A DNA stretch of 64,000 nt from Alligator mississippiensis (taxonomy: Eukaryota; Chordata; Crocodylia; Alligatoridae): assembly GCF_030867095.1 (NCBI RefSeq), contig NC_081824.1, positions 85,332,382 to 85,396,381 on the forward strand, read 5' to 3'. A model generated the notes under the pieces. The model ran no database searches. It was not told where the DNA came from and saw nothing but the letters and a program-made list of their open reading frames with translations. Of this stretch, positions 43,770 through 56,900 are shown in pieces. Each line of letters starts with the position of its first letter. Position 1 is the stretch's first letter. Made by a program: the position numbers and the translations under genes.

Positions 43770-45100
43770 AAGTACACAAATTATGAATACAGGGTAAGTA
43801 AAAAATAAGTAGCCACAGTAGCACTAGACAATTCTTAATATCAAAATTGCCAGGACCTTCCCTCCATTAGGTATCAAAACTTTGAAATCAATGGAAATCT
43901 TTCCCAGTTTCAGCAGTAACTCTTGATATGTGGTAAACATTTGATGAGGTGTCAAACTAAATCAAAGAATCATTCAGCTAACAGAGGAGTGATATTACAT
44001 GTCTGCTACTTCACCACCCATTTTAGGATTGTAAGCTTAAAAGGCATAAAACAGAAAATTGCAGCAGGCACACACTGACAATAGCAAGTGCAATGTAAAA
44101 CAATTTGTTTCTGATTTAAGTAAGCCCTTCTTACAAGTCTTAATTGCATTCACTTCATCAAACTAAGACCCATTATTATGTACAGAGCCTACATAATCAC
44201 TGACTGCCTTGCCTTTTGGATGGGACAATCAAAGTTTGCCAGTATCTTTCTTGAAGACCAGGGCCACAGAGAAATCAACACATGATCCAACAGCATATTC
44301 TTAAATTGCCCTATTCATTCTTTTCTCATGTTTAATTCTTTTAAATTACTTAAATTACTAATAACCTTATGGCATAACTAGAGGATAAATAGCAAACCAA
44401 AAACAGTTAGACTGTTTTGCAGACAAATTTTGTAGCTGTGTATTTTCTCTCTCCCACTGTATGCACATACCTAGTCAGGCAGCCATCATGCTGCTCAGAC
44501 AACCAAGCATTCCCTTGGTGGTATGTACCTCTAGGTGCAAGCTGTATCCATGACCTGAGAGTTCAACAAAAGTATTCTTACCCCAATGAAAACTAACAGG
44601 CCAGCACTTCTTTAGTGTTAAAAAAAACTAAGAAGAAAATGGCACAGACTAAAATAAAGTAGTTATATAGAAGTGAAAATTAATTCCCAGATTTTACTGT
44701 AATCATCCTGCATGGGTTACTGCTATCTTGCCCTATATCTTAGAATCATTTTCTAAAACCCTGTTTGTCTGGTTGGTTTGGTCATTTCATCTATGGGAGA
44801 ACCTTTTGCAATGCATACTATCACTTAAGACAAAATAAAAATTATTTTTAGGGTCCTAGGCTTGTTATTAAAAAATTCTTCTTTATCTGGTAGCCATTTA
44901 TTAATGGATAATTTGATTAGGCTGTTTGAACAAGAAAATCTGTATTTGTCCCAAAGAGTTTATAAGATGAGAACAATATGAGAGGCAAGGATATCTTAGA
45001 GTGATATCTTTGACTGAACTATGATTTTGGGATAAAGTTAGATAATCTTTTGAATGCAAGGCATTCTCTCTCAAGCCTGATCACAAGGAGCCAAGCACAG
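43770..45100. other. Upstream USP45 intron, AT-rich
   Basis: Nothing recognised. This should still be intronic because the first visible exon needs an upstream partner. Confidence 0.4.
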
Positions 45101-45186
45101 GATAGTAAAAACCAGCAGGGGGAAGGGGTGAAAGAATTTCTCCTTCCAAGTCTGAGTACAGATGAGGGGCTCTGTTCCCCACCCCC

Positions 45187-45693
45187 AGGTCCCCAGAACA
45201 GCTGGGAGGAGACTGCATGGCAGGGGCCTCTGTTCTACCCCCTGCCCAACTGCCTGATGGCTGCAGGCAGGAGCCATGGCTCACAGCTGGGCTGTCCACC
45301 ACACCAGAAACTGGGGGCAGGGGAGCAGAGTCCCCACTGCGCAGACCTGGCCCAGAGCCAGTGGGGGGACTGCACAGCAGGCGACTCTGTTCCCCTTGCT
45401 CCCACAACTGCCTGATAACTGCAGCCAGGAGCTGCAGCTCAAAGCTGAGCTGTCTGCCACGCTGAGAACCGGGGGCAGAGTGGGGAGCAGAGCCCTCATT
45501 GCACAGACCCAGCCTGGCCTTCTCGGACCCAAGCCAGCAAGCTCCGTTCCCCCACCCCTTGCCCCCAGTTCCCAGTGTGGTTGACAGACCAGCTCCGAGC
45601 CACGGCTCCTGCCTGCAGCTGTCAGGCAGCTGGGTGGGGGGGTGTAGAATGGAGGCCCCTGCCAGCTGTTCTGGCTGGATCTGGGGGGACCGG
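45187..45693. repeat. GC-rich inverted plus direct repeat array
   Basis: The left arm 45187-45322 and right arm 45556-45693 are inverted copies sharing, for example, CCAGAACAGCTGG and GGCTGCAGGCAGGAGCCATG. Between them lies a second direct copy of the left unit, offset about 157 bp (CTCTGTTCC..., AACTGCCTGATAACTGCAGC). It belongs to a GC-rich block at 45100-46100. Overlapping ORFs on both strands are a result of composition and repeat structure. Confidence 0.8.
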
Positions 45694-46099
45694 GGCTGGT
45701 GGGCCCTCTGCTTCCACCCCTCCCACTGACACATGGCAGGAGGGCATGGCTGTGGAGCAAAGCCATGCTGCCAGGCTGGCCAGGAGGGCCAGGCAGCATG
45801 GGCGGGGAAAAGCCCCCGCCACCTGGCTCCTCCAACTATGGTGGCTGGCGGGGCTGGGGCCTCCATTCCCTGCCTGCCCAGCCCAGCTCAGCTGATGGGC
45901 ATGGGGAGTAGGATGCTGGGCTGAGGGGCAGAGGCTTTGCTGCCTCAGTTCTGTCTGCCTGGGGACGGGGCAGGCCTGGTACTCTGCTAGAGCAGACAAA
46001 CACAGGCCATGGCTAGCTTGACTGCCCTGCAGGGAGGTGGGGGTAGTGGGGGAGCCACAAAAGCTCCTGCGATATTGGGGGACTGCAGCCTAACTTGAG

Positions 46100-46305
46100 T
46101 CAGGGGGGAGATGGGACAGAAGTTCAATATACCAGTCTAACCCAAACCAATTAAATCTAACATTATATCCATCCAAGTCTATTTTAGATAGGGTTCCACC
46201 ATTTTTATACCAGTCTATGTGCACTGAACTTTTGTTCTGTTACACGTTTAGACTGGTTTTTGACCACCTAAACCAGAAAAAAGTGTAATGTCTGCACCTA
46301 GTTTT
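46100..46305 (+). mobile_element. Terminal part of a repetitive element (46-kb copy)
   Basis: GGGACAGAAGTTCAATATAC through ATGTGCACTGAACTTTTGTT aligns with the reverse complement of 62057-62250 and ends GTCTGCACCTAG, like an element terminus. It closes the GC-rich array at 45.1-46.1 kb, so both may be one element. Confidence 0.6.
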
Positions 46306-49300
46306 AGATTCTATGCAACCTTAAAAAGCCTACGAAAAACAAGAAACAAAACCCATAAGAAATGTATTCATGTATGCAGTGTTACACAGTGTAATAGATG
46401 AACCCAGAATGCCTTTAAATTCCTAAATATCTCAGAAAGGCCATACTGTTTGAAAGGGGAATAAGTTAATAAAAGAGACTTCTGTACACATCATCACCGC
46501 ACATATTTTCTATCTTGGTAAAATGAATGGCAGAGACTCTATGACTATAAAAAGACTTGATGTGGATTTTAAAAAATGGTTATTCAAACATTTTAAGATA
46601 AGGAAATGGTGAGGTAAGCCACCCAAATGACCTTAACTCCACTATGAAATAATACTGTGGAGAGAAAGGGGAAATCTAGGCTCCTAGGCCACATCAAAAA
46701 ATTGATTCCTCTTTCAATGCTTGTATTGCTTAGATACAAGAACAGGGCTTGGGAAATATGTAGAGGTAAAAAAATATATAGTTAGAATGTCACATTTTCA
46801 AGGAAGTACATGTGAGCACACACAAAAGATGTGTGTATACACTGTGTGCATCTGTCTATACTTCTCACAGTACTTTAGCAGCTCCTGAATATCTAAAAGA
46901 TGAAATTTTTTATGCCTTGCATTTGAAAGCTTGTCTAATTCCATCCCGATGACATTGCTGGTCAAATAAAAGCTACCACCCTAAGAAATCCTTCCCTTTT
47001 GCCTAACTTCTGGACCATCCCAGCTATGCTATTACTCTTACGCTACCATTTTTATGCTCAACATTTAACTGATTTTAGACACACAATATCAAATATTTGC
47101 CTATCAGCACTACATCCAGATGCTTCCTATGTTAAACAGCACCTCAAAAATTGCAGTCTATTCCCAACAAACTTCTAGTCTCTAGGACTTAAAAATCTGT
47201 GAAGCAAAGGATCCACATGCTTTAGGAAACACACATCTGGTGCTGCCCTTGTCCTCTCACAGCATATCGTCCTTTGAGCTGTCCTCCTTCATGGTGTCTC
47301 GCATCAGCAGCAAAAAAGGCAAGCCAGCTTGCAAGTCAGCACAAGGACACACAAAGAACATTGGCAGTTGCTGGTTTCACAGTTATTATCCAGGACAAAT
47401 GAAGACTTAAAGAGTCTATTGCAAATATTAAAAAAAAAAAGAAGCAATAATATCTCCCTCATAAACCCAAAAGAGGCTAAATTTGCTCAGGCTGGATCAG
47501 CATTTTTCACTGTTTTTGTATTTCTAAGTTACACCAGATGACATATACAAAATAAACACTTCATCTAACAGTAGACACATTGTGGCCTAAATCATGGTTG
47601 CCATTTAAAACCCCACAAATCACTTTCACACCAACAATCCATCTGCAGGATCTATTTTAAGCATAAATTTATAATCCATACGAACAAAGACTTCAAGCAA
47701 AACTGAAATAATTTCTAAAGCAAAAATTGACCAAAAGGTCTCTGTGACTATACTTATATTGAGTGATGAGTTTGCTATAAGAATCCTTCTCAGATGAACT
47801 GTCATAGGACAACTTGGATCTACAGGGTACTCGTCTCCAGATATCTTGAATTGTAAATAAGATTGTGTGTGTTTATTCACTCTTAATACAGTTTTATTTC
47901 ACATTAAATATTACTTGATTATTAACACCAGCCCCTGTCAACATATTAAATGTCCCCCCTTTCCAGAGGGATAATAATACAGCATTGCACTTCAACATGC
48001 CACATCCATTTTTTTTGTCAGCTCTTAAAAAGACTCATTGGCAAATAAACTGAAAATTACAACAACTACTATTCAATTGCATGTTATCAAGTGTATCAGG
48101 TGTGTGTGAATAATGAAAAGAATCCCACATGCAACAAATCAGTTCTTCTTCTCTTGGACATGTCACTGAACGAATGATCTAATATGGCCAATACAGTCCT
48201 TAATGGCAGGAAATATGTTAAGTATTGCTTCCAAAAGGTAAAATGTGCTTATTAATGTAAAAAATAAAAGACATGTGTACCCACTTTCCAGTTTACAAAC
48301 ACATTTCATAACTTGAAACACTATCATAAATTGTCTGTTGCAAGTGGAAATGTCTTTCCAAGCACTTTGCATCATTTGATTAATCGATCCTTAGCTTTAT
48401 TTGTCTAGTTTCAGCTTATGCAGTGAACCAAGATAAGCTAATAGTTGATAAGCAAATAATTGGGTGAAATTTAACTTAATAGATAGCAAACATTCTTTTC
48501 TGATGAAGCAACCAATCAAAATATGTGAACAGCTGATAAGTGATTAATTGGAATGAACAGCATTAAAATGAAAACAAGACAGAAGACCTAGTTTAAATTA
48601 ACAGCCTCCTATTTCAAGGCAAATCAACACTTCTAATTTTAAGAGCATATCATCCAGCTTGTCCAGAACACAGTAATTTCACTTGTCCAGGCAATGTCTT
48701 TAGGGGTTCTAGGCATCTAGATAATAAGATTTTCCATAACCTTGCATCACAACTGCTCAATTTTGTGTTGGATACTTCATACCAAGAGCATGCAGAAGAA
48801 TATATAACATTAACATTAACAATTATGTAACACAGTATACATGCAGATCAAATGCTAATTTGCAAATCCTTATCATTTGCACTTTTTACTTTTTATACTT
48901 TACTAAGGTCATCTATTTTTAAAATATGGCAGGAGCCATGTTATTTTGTTCGAACATTAACTGGAAGTTAATAAACTGGGAAATCAAAAAAGTTGGCATA
49001 ATTTTTTCTTTGAAACTTTTTTCATCAAAAAATGAAAATGTAAGTTGACCAAAACATGCTCTGAATTCCTGTTATTTATTTTCCTGTTTCACTCAGAAAA
49101 AAACTGAAATAAATCAACATGTTGAAATATTTTGTTGTGATATTTTCAAAATGAAATAGCTTCACAATGTGCTTTCCAATAGTCTCTTGTGAGGGTCTGT
49201 TTTATATCCCCTTTAACTAGCCATTTTTGCCTTTGTAATAACAACAGAATACACTCTAACTCTGCCCTCCTTTCTGCCCCCTCACCAAAGGGATAAAGGC

Positions 49301-50034
49301 CATGGACCCAACCTGCTTCTCAAATTTCCTTTCAACCAGTACCCCATATTTACTTGACTTGAAAGAAGAAGGCTGGCTCCAGTAGAGAAGCTGTTCCTGC
49401 TCAGACACTGAGACCTCATGGTGGTCTTGGAAAATAAGGAAAATGGGCCAAGTTCTTAAAAAGGTTAGACAAATTCATAGAAGACAGGTCCACTGATAAC
49501 TATTAGAATACTAGACATGCCCTGCACATATAATCTCCCCTCTAAAGCATTTACTACTTGCCACTATCCAAGTGAATACTAGGCTAGACAGACTATTGGT
49601 CTGACCCAGTACGATGCTTCTTACATTCCTCTGCATGGACTCTGGATAACGAATGTCTCTGATTGTGGTGGGAGCTATTAAAAACCCTAAGGCCAGACTA
49701 ACACTGGTGTATATCCCACAGGCTATTCTGCTGATAACATTAGGGCTTGTGAGCCAATCCATGTGGTATCTATCTTTCAGCAAATGTTCATGGTGCTGTA
49801 TCAGTGGAGGCAAAAGGGTGGGGGAAGGAGATGGTTATCTGGTATCTGCAGATCTTGATTGTCTCTGTGAACAAGAAGACTTTGTCCATAGAGAGGATGG
49901 GATCTGTGTCAGGGGGAGCACTTACTGCCAGTGCTGCTTCAGACATGAACAAGTCTGGTGCTGGACAGCACGACAGCACTGACAGATAGGTAAAGTGAGA
50001 TGGTGCCAGGAGTAGGCTGCATTGACATCACAAG
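46306..50034. other. Upstream USP45 intron
   Basis: AT-rich unique sequence except the old CR1 end at 49450-49640. Minus-strand ORFs at 47626 and 48163 have no domain or convincing splice pair. Confidence 0.4.
49450..49640 (+). mobile_element. Old CR1/L3-like 3' end, plus strand
   Basis: Contains GGCTAGACAGACTATTGGTC followed by TGACCCAGTACGATGCTTCT, a recognisable 3' end of ancient CR1/L3 elements (GACCATTGGTCTGACCCAGTA type). It is short, lacks an ORF, and its 5' limit is uncertain. Confidence 0.65.
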
Positions 50035-50036
50035 TA

Positions 50037-50506
50037 CAGGTTTCCCTCACTTTATGCAGGTTCTGTATGTATGAATTTGCTCTCATGAGATGACCTTTTT
50101 TATACCAAAAATCCGTTATATGTGAGATAAATTCCCTCTTATGCGATAGGTGTGGTAGAAGCCTGTAGTCAGCTGCCTTGTGCGGTGCATTGTGGGAGTG
50201 ATGCACACCAAAAAATAATCTGTGTGGATCTGTGCTCCTCACTCATTGTCTGTGACACGTGTTTCTGTAGTTTTCATCCCCATTATGGTAACATTCACCA
50301 CCACCCTGTCCTTAAGTGTACTGTCTGCTGTTGGTAAGTACCAAAATTGTCTTGTAAAAGTGGTAGAAATGGATCTGGGAGTCAGTACAGTCAAGGTCTT
50401 GGAACGTATCCCTATTTGTTACATTGTAAAATGGGTTCCCTTTATGCGAATTCGAGTTATGCGCTGTTTTCCAGGAATGCATGTAGCATAAAGCGAGGGA
50501 AACCTG
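50037..50506. mobile_element. Tigger/pogo-like MITE, copy 2 (470 bp)
   Basis: Same family and same orientation as 41086-41579: it begins CAGGTTTCCCTCACTTTATG, ends GCATAAAGCGAGGGAAACCTG, and is flanked by TA at 50035-50036 and 50507-50508. The internal sequence aligns over nearly the whole length, with mostly substitutions. No coding capacity. Confidence 0.88.
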
Positions 50507-50508
50507 TA

Positions 50509-53500
50509 CAGTACTAGACTGTGAGCTGATAATGACCCCTATACTTTTTCAGGCTCAAGAGCTGCAAGCATCTTTGATAAGCATGCTTGCCCCTTGTCAG
50601 ACAGGAATACTGAACAACCTTTTTTTTTTTAAATGAGCTCAGGCAGGACTCCTCTCTTTATCTCTTATGCCCTGGATCCATGTGCATCAGTGGTAACATA
50701 GCTATCTTTAAATGACTGTGAGATTCTGTAGGCCAAGAAATCTTGGGGGCAGAAATCAGTACTGGGACTAGCACACCTGGGTCTTCAAGAGTTCTGGGTT
50801 CTGCCAAGTTGAGAAATCTCAGAAGCTTTATCACTCTCTGTGCGTGGATCTGGGAAGTGGGAATGGGAACAGTATGGCTACACTCTTGAGCTGTGGAACT
50901 CTATGGAGTCAGCTCTCTGAGTTTGGCAACAGGCCAGGATAGGTGTGGGGTGAAGAGACAGTGGCATCTGCCTCCTGGGTCCTGGAACTTCACTAAAGCA
51001 GTAGCTCTAGCCAGGAGCCACACTGAAGAGGCAGTGAGGCTAGAGAGCTCACTGTACAAATGTGCACAGCCAAAGGTGGATACAACTGTATCCCCAGGTA
51101 AGATCCTGTTCCTCTTGTGAAGGCTTTTTGCAAGCTGAGAGGTACTCTGGTAACATGAGGATGATTTGCAGGAGGATTTCCTTTGTTTGCCTCTGACTGG
51201 AAATCTACCTGTAGATCTTGTCTGGGACTGTACAAGGGTGTTGAACCTAGCATTGTTCAAGAGGAAGGTCCCAAGTGCTGCAAGTGTGTGGTGCTTAATT
51301 GCGGCCCCTGACCCCAAGTTCAACGGAGGTTCTTATTGCTAGCATTCTTATGACAGTTTTCAGTGCACACAGATGGCAAATACAGGACTATTCATCAACA
51401 CAAAACAAGATAAAATAGAAGATAGGCAAAACCACGATCCTTTTGCATTCTGAGTACAACTCCCTCACTCAGAGACAGATTTACAAAGCAATTAAGAGAA
51501 AAATCATGAATAACTTCCCCATTAATAAACAAAATGTGAAGCTAAGTGTGCTTATTAAAAGTAACTGACTAAAATATTTTAAGAGAGAACTGCTGCAGTG
51601 GCTATCACACAAAACTGTTTCTTTAAGAGTTCAGTTTCACAACAGTTCTTGGAGCCTTTAACAGAGCTAGAGGAGGGTCCTTTTAACACTGTTTTTAGAC
51701 TTTCCTATAGTGAATTAAATCTTCATTACAGCTAAAAGGGATTAACTGAAAGAGGAGAGACATATAGAGAGGGGGGGAAAAAGAGAAAGAGGAGAGAGAT
51801 ATAGAAAGAAAGAGGATGGGACTACAGTGGGCACTGTTTTAAAGGCAAAGTGTTAGGAAAATGCCTTTTACAAGGCTACAGTGCAAGGTTTGGCTGTTTC
51901 GCTGTGACTGACAGGTGCTGTCATTATTAATACACTGCTTAATAGATGAGCAATTGGGTATCCATGCCTGTAACGTGTTATATAATACTACAATCAATCC
52001 TAAATTTCTAATGCTCTGTGGAAATATTCTTAGAATGAGGGAGTTTGGGTTTCATTTCTTTTTTGAGGGTGGAGAGGAAGAGGTACAAGAATATAAGGAG
52101 AACAAACAATACAATGACACTTTTGCAAAAAAGATTCCTAAATCTTATAAACCAAAATAAGGGGTTAGAAGAATTGATTTTCATTGATACATAGAAATCT
52201 GACAACTAAAAGATGTGCATTCTCGTCTCCTTGAAAATATGCTTCAAGCAAGATCCTTGGCAAAAGTGGAGGACTTTAAGATGGTTGGTTGAATTGACCG
52301 CTCACAGATGTGCTGACATATGGAAGCCAGTGCCAATGCGCTACAACCTGTTGTACAGTGTCAGCAGTATAATGACAGAACAGGTTGAACTCCTGTTAAT
52401 GGCCATAAGTAGTGAAGGACAACTGTGACAGCTATATGCATGTTTCTTAAGCCTATCATTTCACAACTGATCTTGATACATCAGCTAAAGAGATATTTCT
52501 AGTGATTATCTACCATTTTTTTGCAATGTAAATTAGGAATTAATTAAAATGTGCATTAGAAATATATGTTTGCTGTTAAACAGGTTTCTTTTTTATAAAT
52601 AATCATCATTTTCAAAACCATCATAAATTAAACTATTCTTTCTTTTTGAGAATTAAACTATGCTTTAAACATTGTTCAACCATATTACAAAGAGGGGCTA
52701 TAGTATACTGTCTTTTAAAAACACTTGCACCTGTGCTTTCTACAAATTAATTTTTAGAGGCAAATTCTCTGGATGAAAGGTAAATTTTGGAATGTATTAT
52801 TCTGGAAAACCTTAGAAACAATGATGACCAATAAATAAATATTTAAGAAATAGAACTTACTATTTTTTCTAGGATTACTAAAAATGGAGAAGAATCATCA
52901 CTTATTTTTTTCAGTCTGGTTCTGTCTAAACTACTCAGTCGCAATGAGCAAGGCAAAATGTATGCTTAACTTCAGTTGTGGAGAGGATATTCTGCTTGTT
53001 GTCATTAGACTTTCCTCCAAAATGGTCAGTTGCAGGACCAACAACAGTTACTGTCATTCAAGAATAGCTGGATTAAAAACTGACTTTCTTGTTGTCCCTG
53101 TCTTTTTATGAATGCGTATGCTTGATCTAGCACTCAATTTTGATTTCAGTGAAAAATAGTGAAAGAACAATATGCAACAACTTTAAGATTAAAATTCATT
53201 TATTCCTGGTCATTTATGGGTAGGTCCAGCAATATGTATGTTAGACATATTTATAATTTTCAAAGCACAGTTATAGTAAATTGCTCTGTATAAAGATAAA
53301 CCTCAGTCAAACTGGCGAAGCAATCACTGTGCTTCATTTAGCTCTAAGAAACAGTTAAGCAACTTTATTAAATAGCCGTAACCTCCACCTCAGTCACAGG
53401 CACATCTCTCTGTCCTGAATACAGTATATATGGGTAGACAGGTTTCTGTTAGCTACTGTTTTAGAAGATGTTGTGGCATGGGTATGTTTACACTGCAAAC

Positions 53501-55200
53501 TATGGGGCAGCAGGGAAAAACCCAAGCTAGTTAGGAAACTGAAAGCAGCTTAGCCATGTCAGCCCAGAGCTCTGTGTGGGTTGCCAAAGAAATAAAATAC
53601 CTCATTTTCTCATTCATTTCTTCTGGAAGAACCTGCAAGACCCTGGACAACCTGCATTTTTGTCTAGTCAGTCAGGTGAAAAGAGCAAAAAAATCAACTT
53701 CAATCTTGCAAATTAAAATACCTTGTTTATAAAGATGACAAATAGTCACAAAGTATATATATTAATCCTTTTCTACATAAATGCTTTTTATTACTACTAA
53801 AGCCTGATGCATCTATCACCAGAAAAATATAAAGAGAAAAAATAACTAGATTTATAAATACATGTGTTTTTTTTCCCAAATAAAACATACTTTTACAATG
53901 TTGGCTGAATACTCATATTTGGCCAGCTTCAAGAAGATACAGATTTTACCTTAGAGTTTTCCAAAGTCCTTATTTAAAGTGCTTTCCAGGTTAGTTAAAT
54001 GGGCATAGCAGGAGTCCCTCTGGAGGTCTGTTCTCCTCCTACATTTAGTGCATTTACTCAGTTGGGCAGCAATGCTTTTATCCTCTACTAAAGTAATGAG
54101 GTAGTTTGAGTACTGCTAGAATATTTTTCTTTTTTTCATCCTGAGCTTAAATGGGCCACCCAATATATATGATGTATTTGGTTTAATTTGCAAAACTGTT
54201 ATTTAGCAGTGAGCTACTACTTTTAAATCCCTATGTTCTTCTCCCCCAGCATAAAACATTATTAATCTTTCATTAGATATCAAACTCATCTGATTTATGA
54301 ATGGAAATAACGCAATGTCAAAGTAAACTGAAGTACCAAGTTAATCAATGCTTGGATAATCACTTGCTGATTTTTAACAAATAAGTAGTTGATCATCATC
54401 TCTGCACAGCAATTTGTGATTGAAGACTGAAGCATTTTCAGAGCTGCAGATGGGCACCCCATTTATCTGAAAGTTTGAGATATCTGGTCCCTACATTTTC
54501 AAAAATACCTATACTAGCTCCAATTGATGCACCTTACAGGAATCAGATTTTTCAGAAGGTGGGAATTCAGCATTTTCTGAAAAGCAGCAACTCCCAGGTA
54601 TAATAAATGAATCCCCCCCCCACAAAACTGACCCAAAAATCACTAGTCCCATTTAACTTTTAGACAAATGGAGCTAACCACTCAAAGCAAGAACAAGTTC
54701 CAAGATCTAAACATGCATCTCTTATCTCTTATAAGCAAGGTGGCATGGCTTACTGGAACTGAGCAAGCAGGCTCACTGTGAAATCTAATTTAGAAGAAAA
54801 TACTAGGTGTCTTTTGGGTCACACAACATGGGAAGATCACAGCTGCTATTCTGCTTGATAAACTGAATGGTTCTGGGAAACAGGTGGTCACTGCACAAGC
54901 TCAAAAAGGGGTGGGGAAGGCACTGCATCTGGAAACTGTCAATATGTATGAAGGGGAGACAGCTTGTAGAAGTAAACTTGCTGCATTCTGCAACCTCTAT
55001 GCTAGCAGATCAGTCCATATCTTCAACTTTTAGTAAGCCTTTAAAATATGAATTAATCTTCCACAACTGACCACAGAAGAACAGGATTTTTATATGAGAT
55101 CAGTCAGTCTTTATAACTGTTAATTAAAATGTGTCTGTGACTATAAGGCACAGAGGAGAAAGAGGGAGGAAAAAATGAAAAAAGAATGCCTGTAGGTGTA
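50509..55200. other. Upstream USP45 intron
   Basis: Mixed unique sequence with the purine tract at 51745. A 140-codon minus-strand ORF at 50901-51323 shows no recognisable domain. Confidence 0.4.
51745..51815. repeat. Purine (GA-rich) tract
   Basis: About 70 bp almost entirely of A and G (GAGAGAGATATAGAAAGAAA type), simple-sequence in nature. Confidence 0.85.
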
Positions 55201-55209
55201 CCTGTCCAC

Positions 55210-55898
55210 TAGGGGTATGTGAAATAAGCCGTATTCGATTTAGATTCGGCCCAAATCAGGGACAGTGATTTGATTCGTTGATTCGGATCACTGTCCCCAA
55301 TTAGATTCGGCCAAATCCAAATCTGGAGATTCGATGCTGATTAGGAGAATCAGATTCAGCCATAGACACAGCTTTAAATGTTTTTTCTACATACCTCGAG
55401 GTACCAGGTGCAGCTCGTGAACGCTGAGATGCTGGGGCGGATGGAGCATCCCACAGGAGTGCGGGTGTCCCCCCCAGACCCAGAAGGCACCAGTTGCCAA
55501 GCAGGAGGGGTGCAGGGGTGCCCCCCTATGCGCTCCTCGGCAGAGCTGGAAGTGGACTGGAAGTGCTTCTGATCCACTTCTGGGTCTGCTGCCGAGCGTG
55601 CTGGGACGCTCCTGTGGGACACTCCCCCATGCTCCTGTGGGACACTCCATCCACCCCACCATCTCAGCATTCACGAGCCACCTAATAACTTGAGGTATCT
55701 AGAAAAAACATTTAAAGCTGTGTCTATATCTGAATCACCGAATCTTTCTGAATCTCTCCGAATCGATTTGGAGGGTTCCGATTCAATTCACAAAGATTAA
55801 AGGGTCTCTTGATTCGATTCAGATTTGGAGACTTGGCCACTGACTTGGGCTGAATCTCTGCTGAATCGAATCAGGGACTGAAGCTTCGCACAGCTCTA
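55210..55898. mobile_element. hAT-like element with perfect 8-bp duplication and long inverted interior (689 bp)
   Basis: CTGTCCAC is repeated exactly at 55202-55209 and 55899-55906. The outer thirds are rich in GATTCG/CGAATC motifs. Two arms, about 55351-55465 and 55625-55735, are inverted copies sharing GACACAGCTTTAAATGTTTT and TCGTGAACGCTGAGATG-like blocks. No transposase frame. Confidence 0.85.
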
Positions 55899-56169
55899 CT
55901 GTCCACCTACAAATAGAAAAAGAAAAAAAACCTCTATAAAGTTCATACAACAAGTCACTGGAAAAGATGTGATAGCCTCCAATGCTCTGGCTGAATGGAT
56001 ACAGAAGATCCAAGTCCTACTCCTAGCTCTGTTATTGGCCAGCTTGGGTAACCTCTGCTGAATCATTTAATCTCTCTGTGCCTTAGCTTTTCCACCTGTA
56101 AAACAGGGATGACAATACCAATTTCCTTTATAAAACACTTGAAAGTCTACTGATAAAAAAACCCATTAA

Positions 56170-56900
56170 AGCACCCATAAAGGAAACTGCTCTACTGGTT
56201 CAGGTCAATGGTCCTTTTAGCTGGCACCACACACTTCAGAGGAAAGTACATGGATCCTTTTGCAGCCAATTATGAAATAATCTGTCCATAGAAGTTTTTC
56301 TTAATTCATCAATTAGTAGTTGATTTATGTCATTAAGCATGAAGCTTTACATCCTTTCTAATAATGCTCCTTGTTATGTAACTGGGAATAACTACATATT
56401 TTTAATCTGTATACTTTTGCCTGAAGGATAATTTATAATAAGTTCCAAACAATTACTTGGCAAGTTAAAAAAGTGTTTCCTCAGTCTCTCCCTAACTTTT
56501 CCAGTTTCATAAATATCCCTGTTTCTCTTTTATTACCAGAAAGGTTAAATGAATATGACTAATTTGCCTTGTCTGTGTTATTGTTTATTTTGTGTTTTTT
56601 CATCATCCCACCTTCGGTCGCCTCTTTAATTAAAATAGCTTCAATTTTATTATTTCTTCTGCTGTGAAAGCATGCTTGTGCCTGTAACCATTTCTGTTGC
56701 CTGTCTCTGGATGTTCTTTTGTATTTTTGCCCATCTTCCTTCCAAAAGCTTGATCAGAGCTTAAATGAGTATTCCAGGTGAAGGCATACAATTGAACTAC
56801 ATGATTACAACATCATATTTTTAGTTGTTGTTTCCAAATATAATTATTTGGCTTTATTTATCTCCACTACATAATTATTATTATTAAGCTATCCAAACCG
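56170..56900 (-). mobile_element. Probable ancient CR1-like fragment, minus strand
   Basis: T-rich sequence with the layout of a CR1 read backwards: TGTTTCCTCAGTCTCTCCCT, CTGTCTCTGGATGTTCTTTT and GAGTATTCCAGGTGAAGGCA resemble the RT C-terminal and 3' region of old CR1s (compare CTCTGGACTCTCTCAAGCTT in the 38-kb copy). Boundaries are approximate. Confidence 0.45.

Noticed and set aside
45050-45999. ORFs up to 261 codons on both strands in the GC-rich array
   Set aside because: The region is a direct plus inverted repeat; GC-rich sequence lacks stops by chance and no protein family is recognisable.
47626-48375. Two minus-strand ORFs considered as missing USP45 exons
   Set aside because: Neither matches the zf-UBP, Cys box or LFLFLHSM-type segment, and the splice phases do not fit the exon at 43201.
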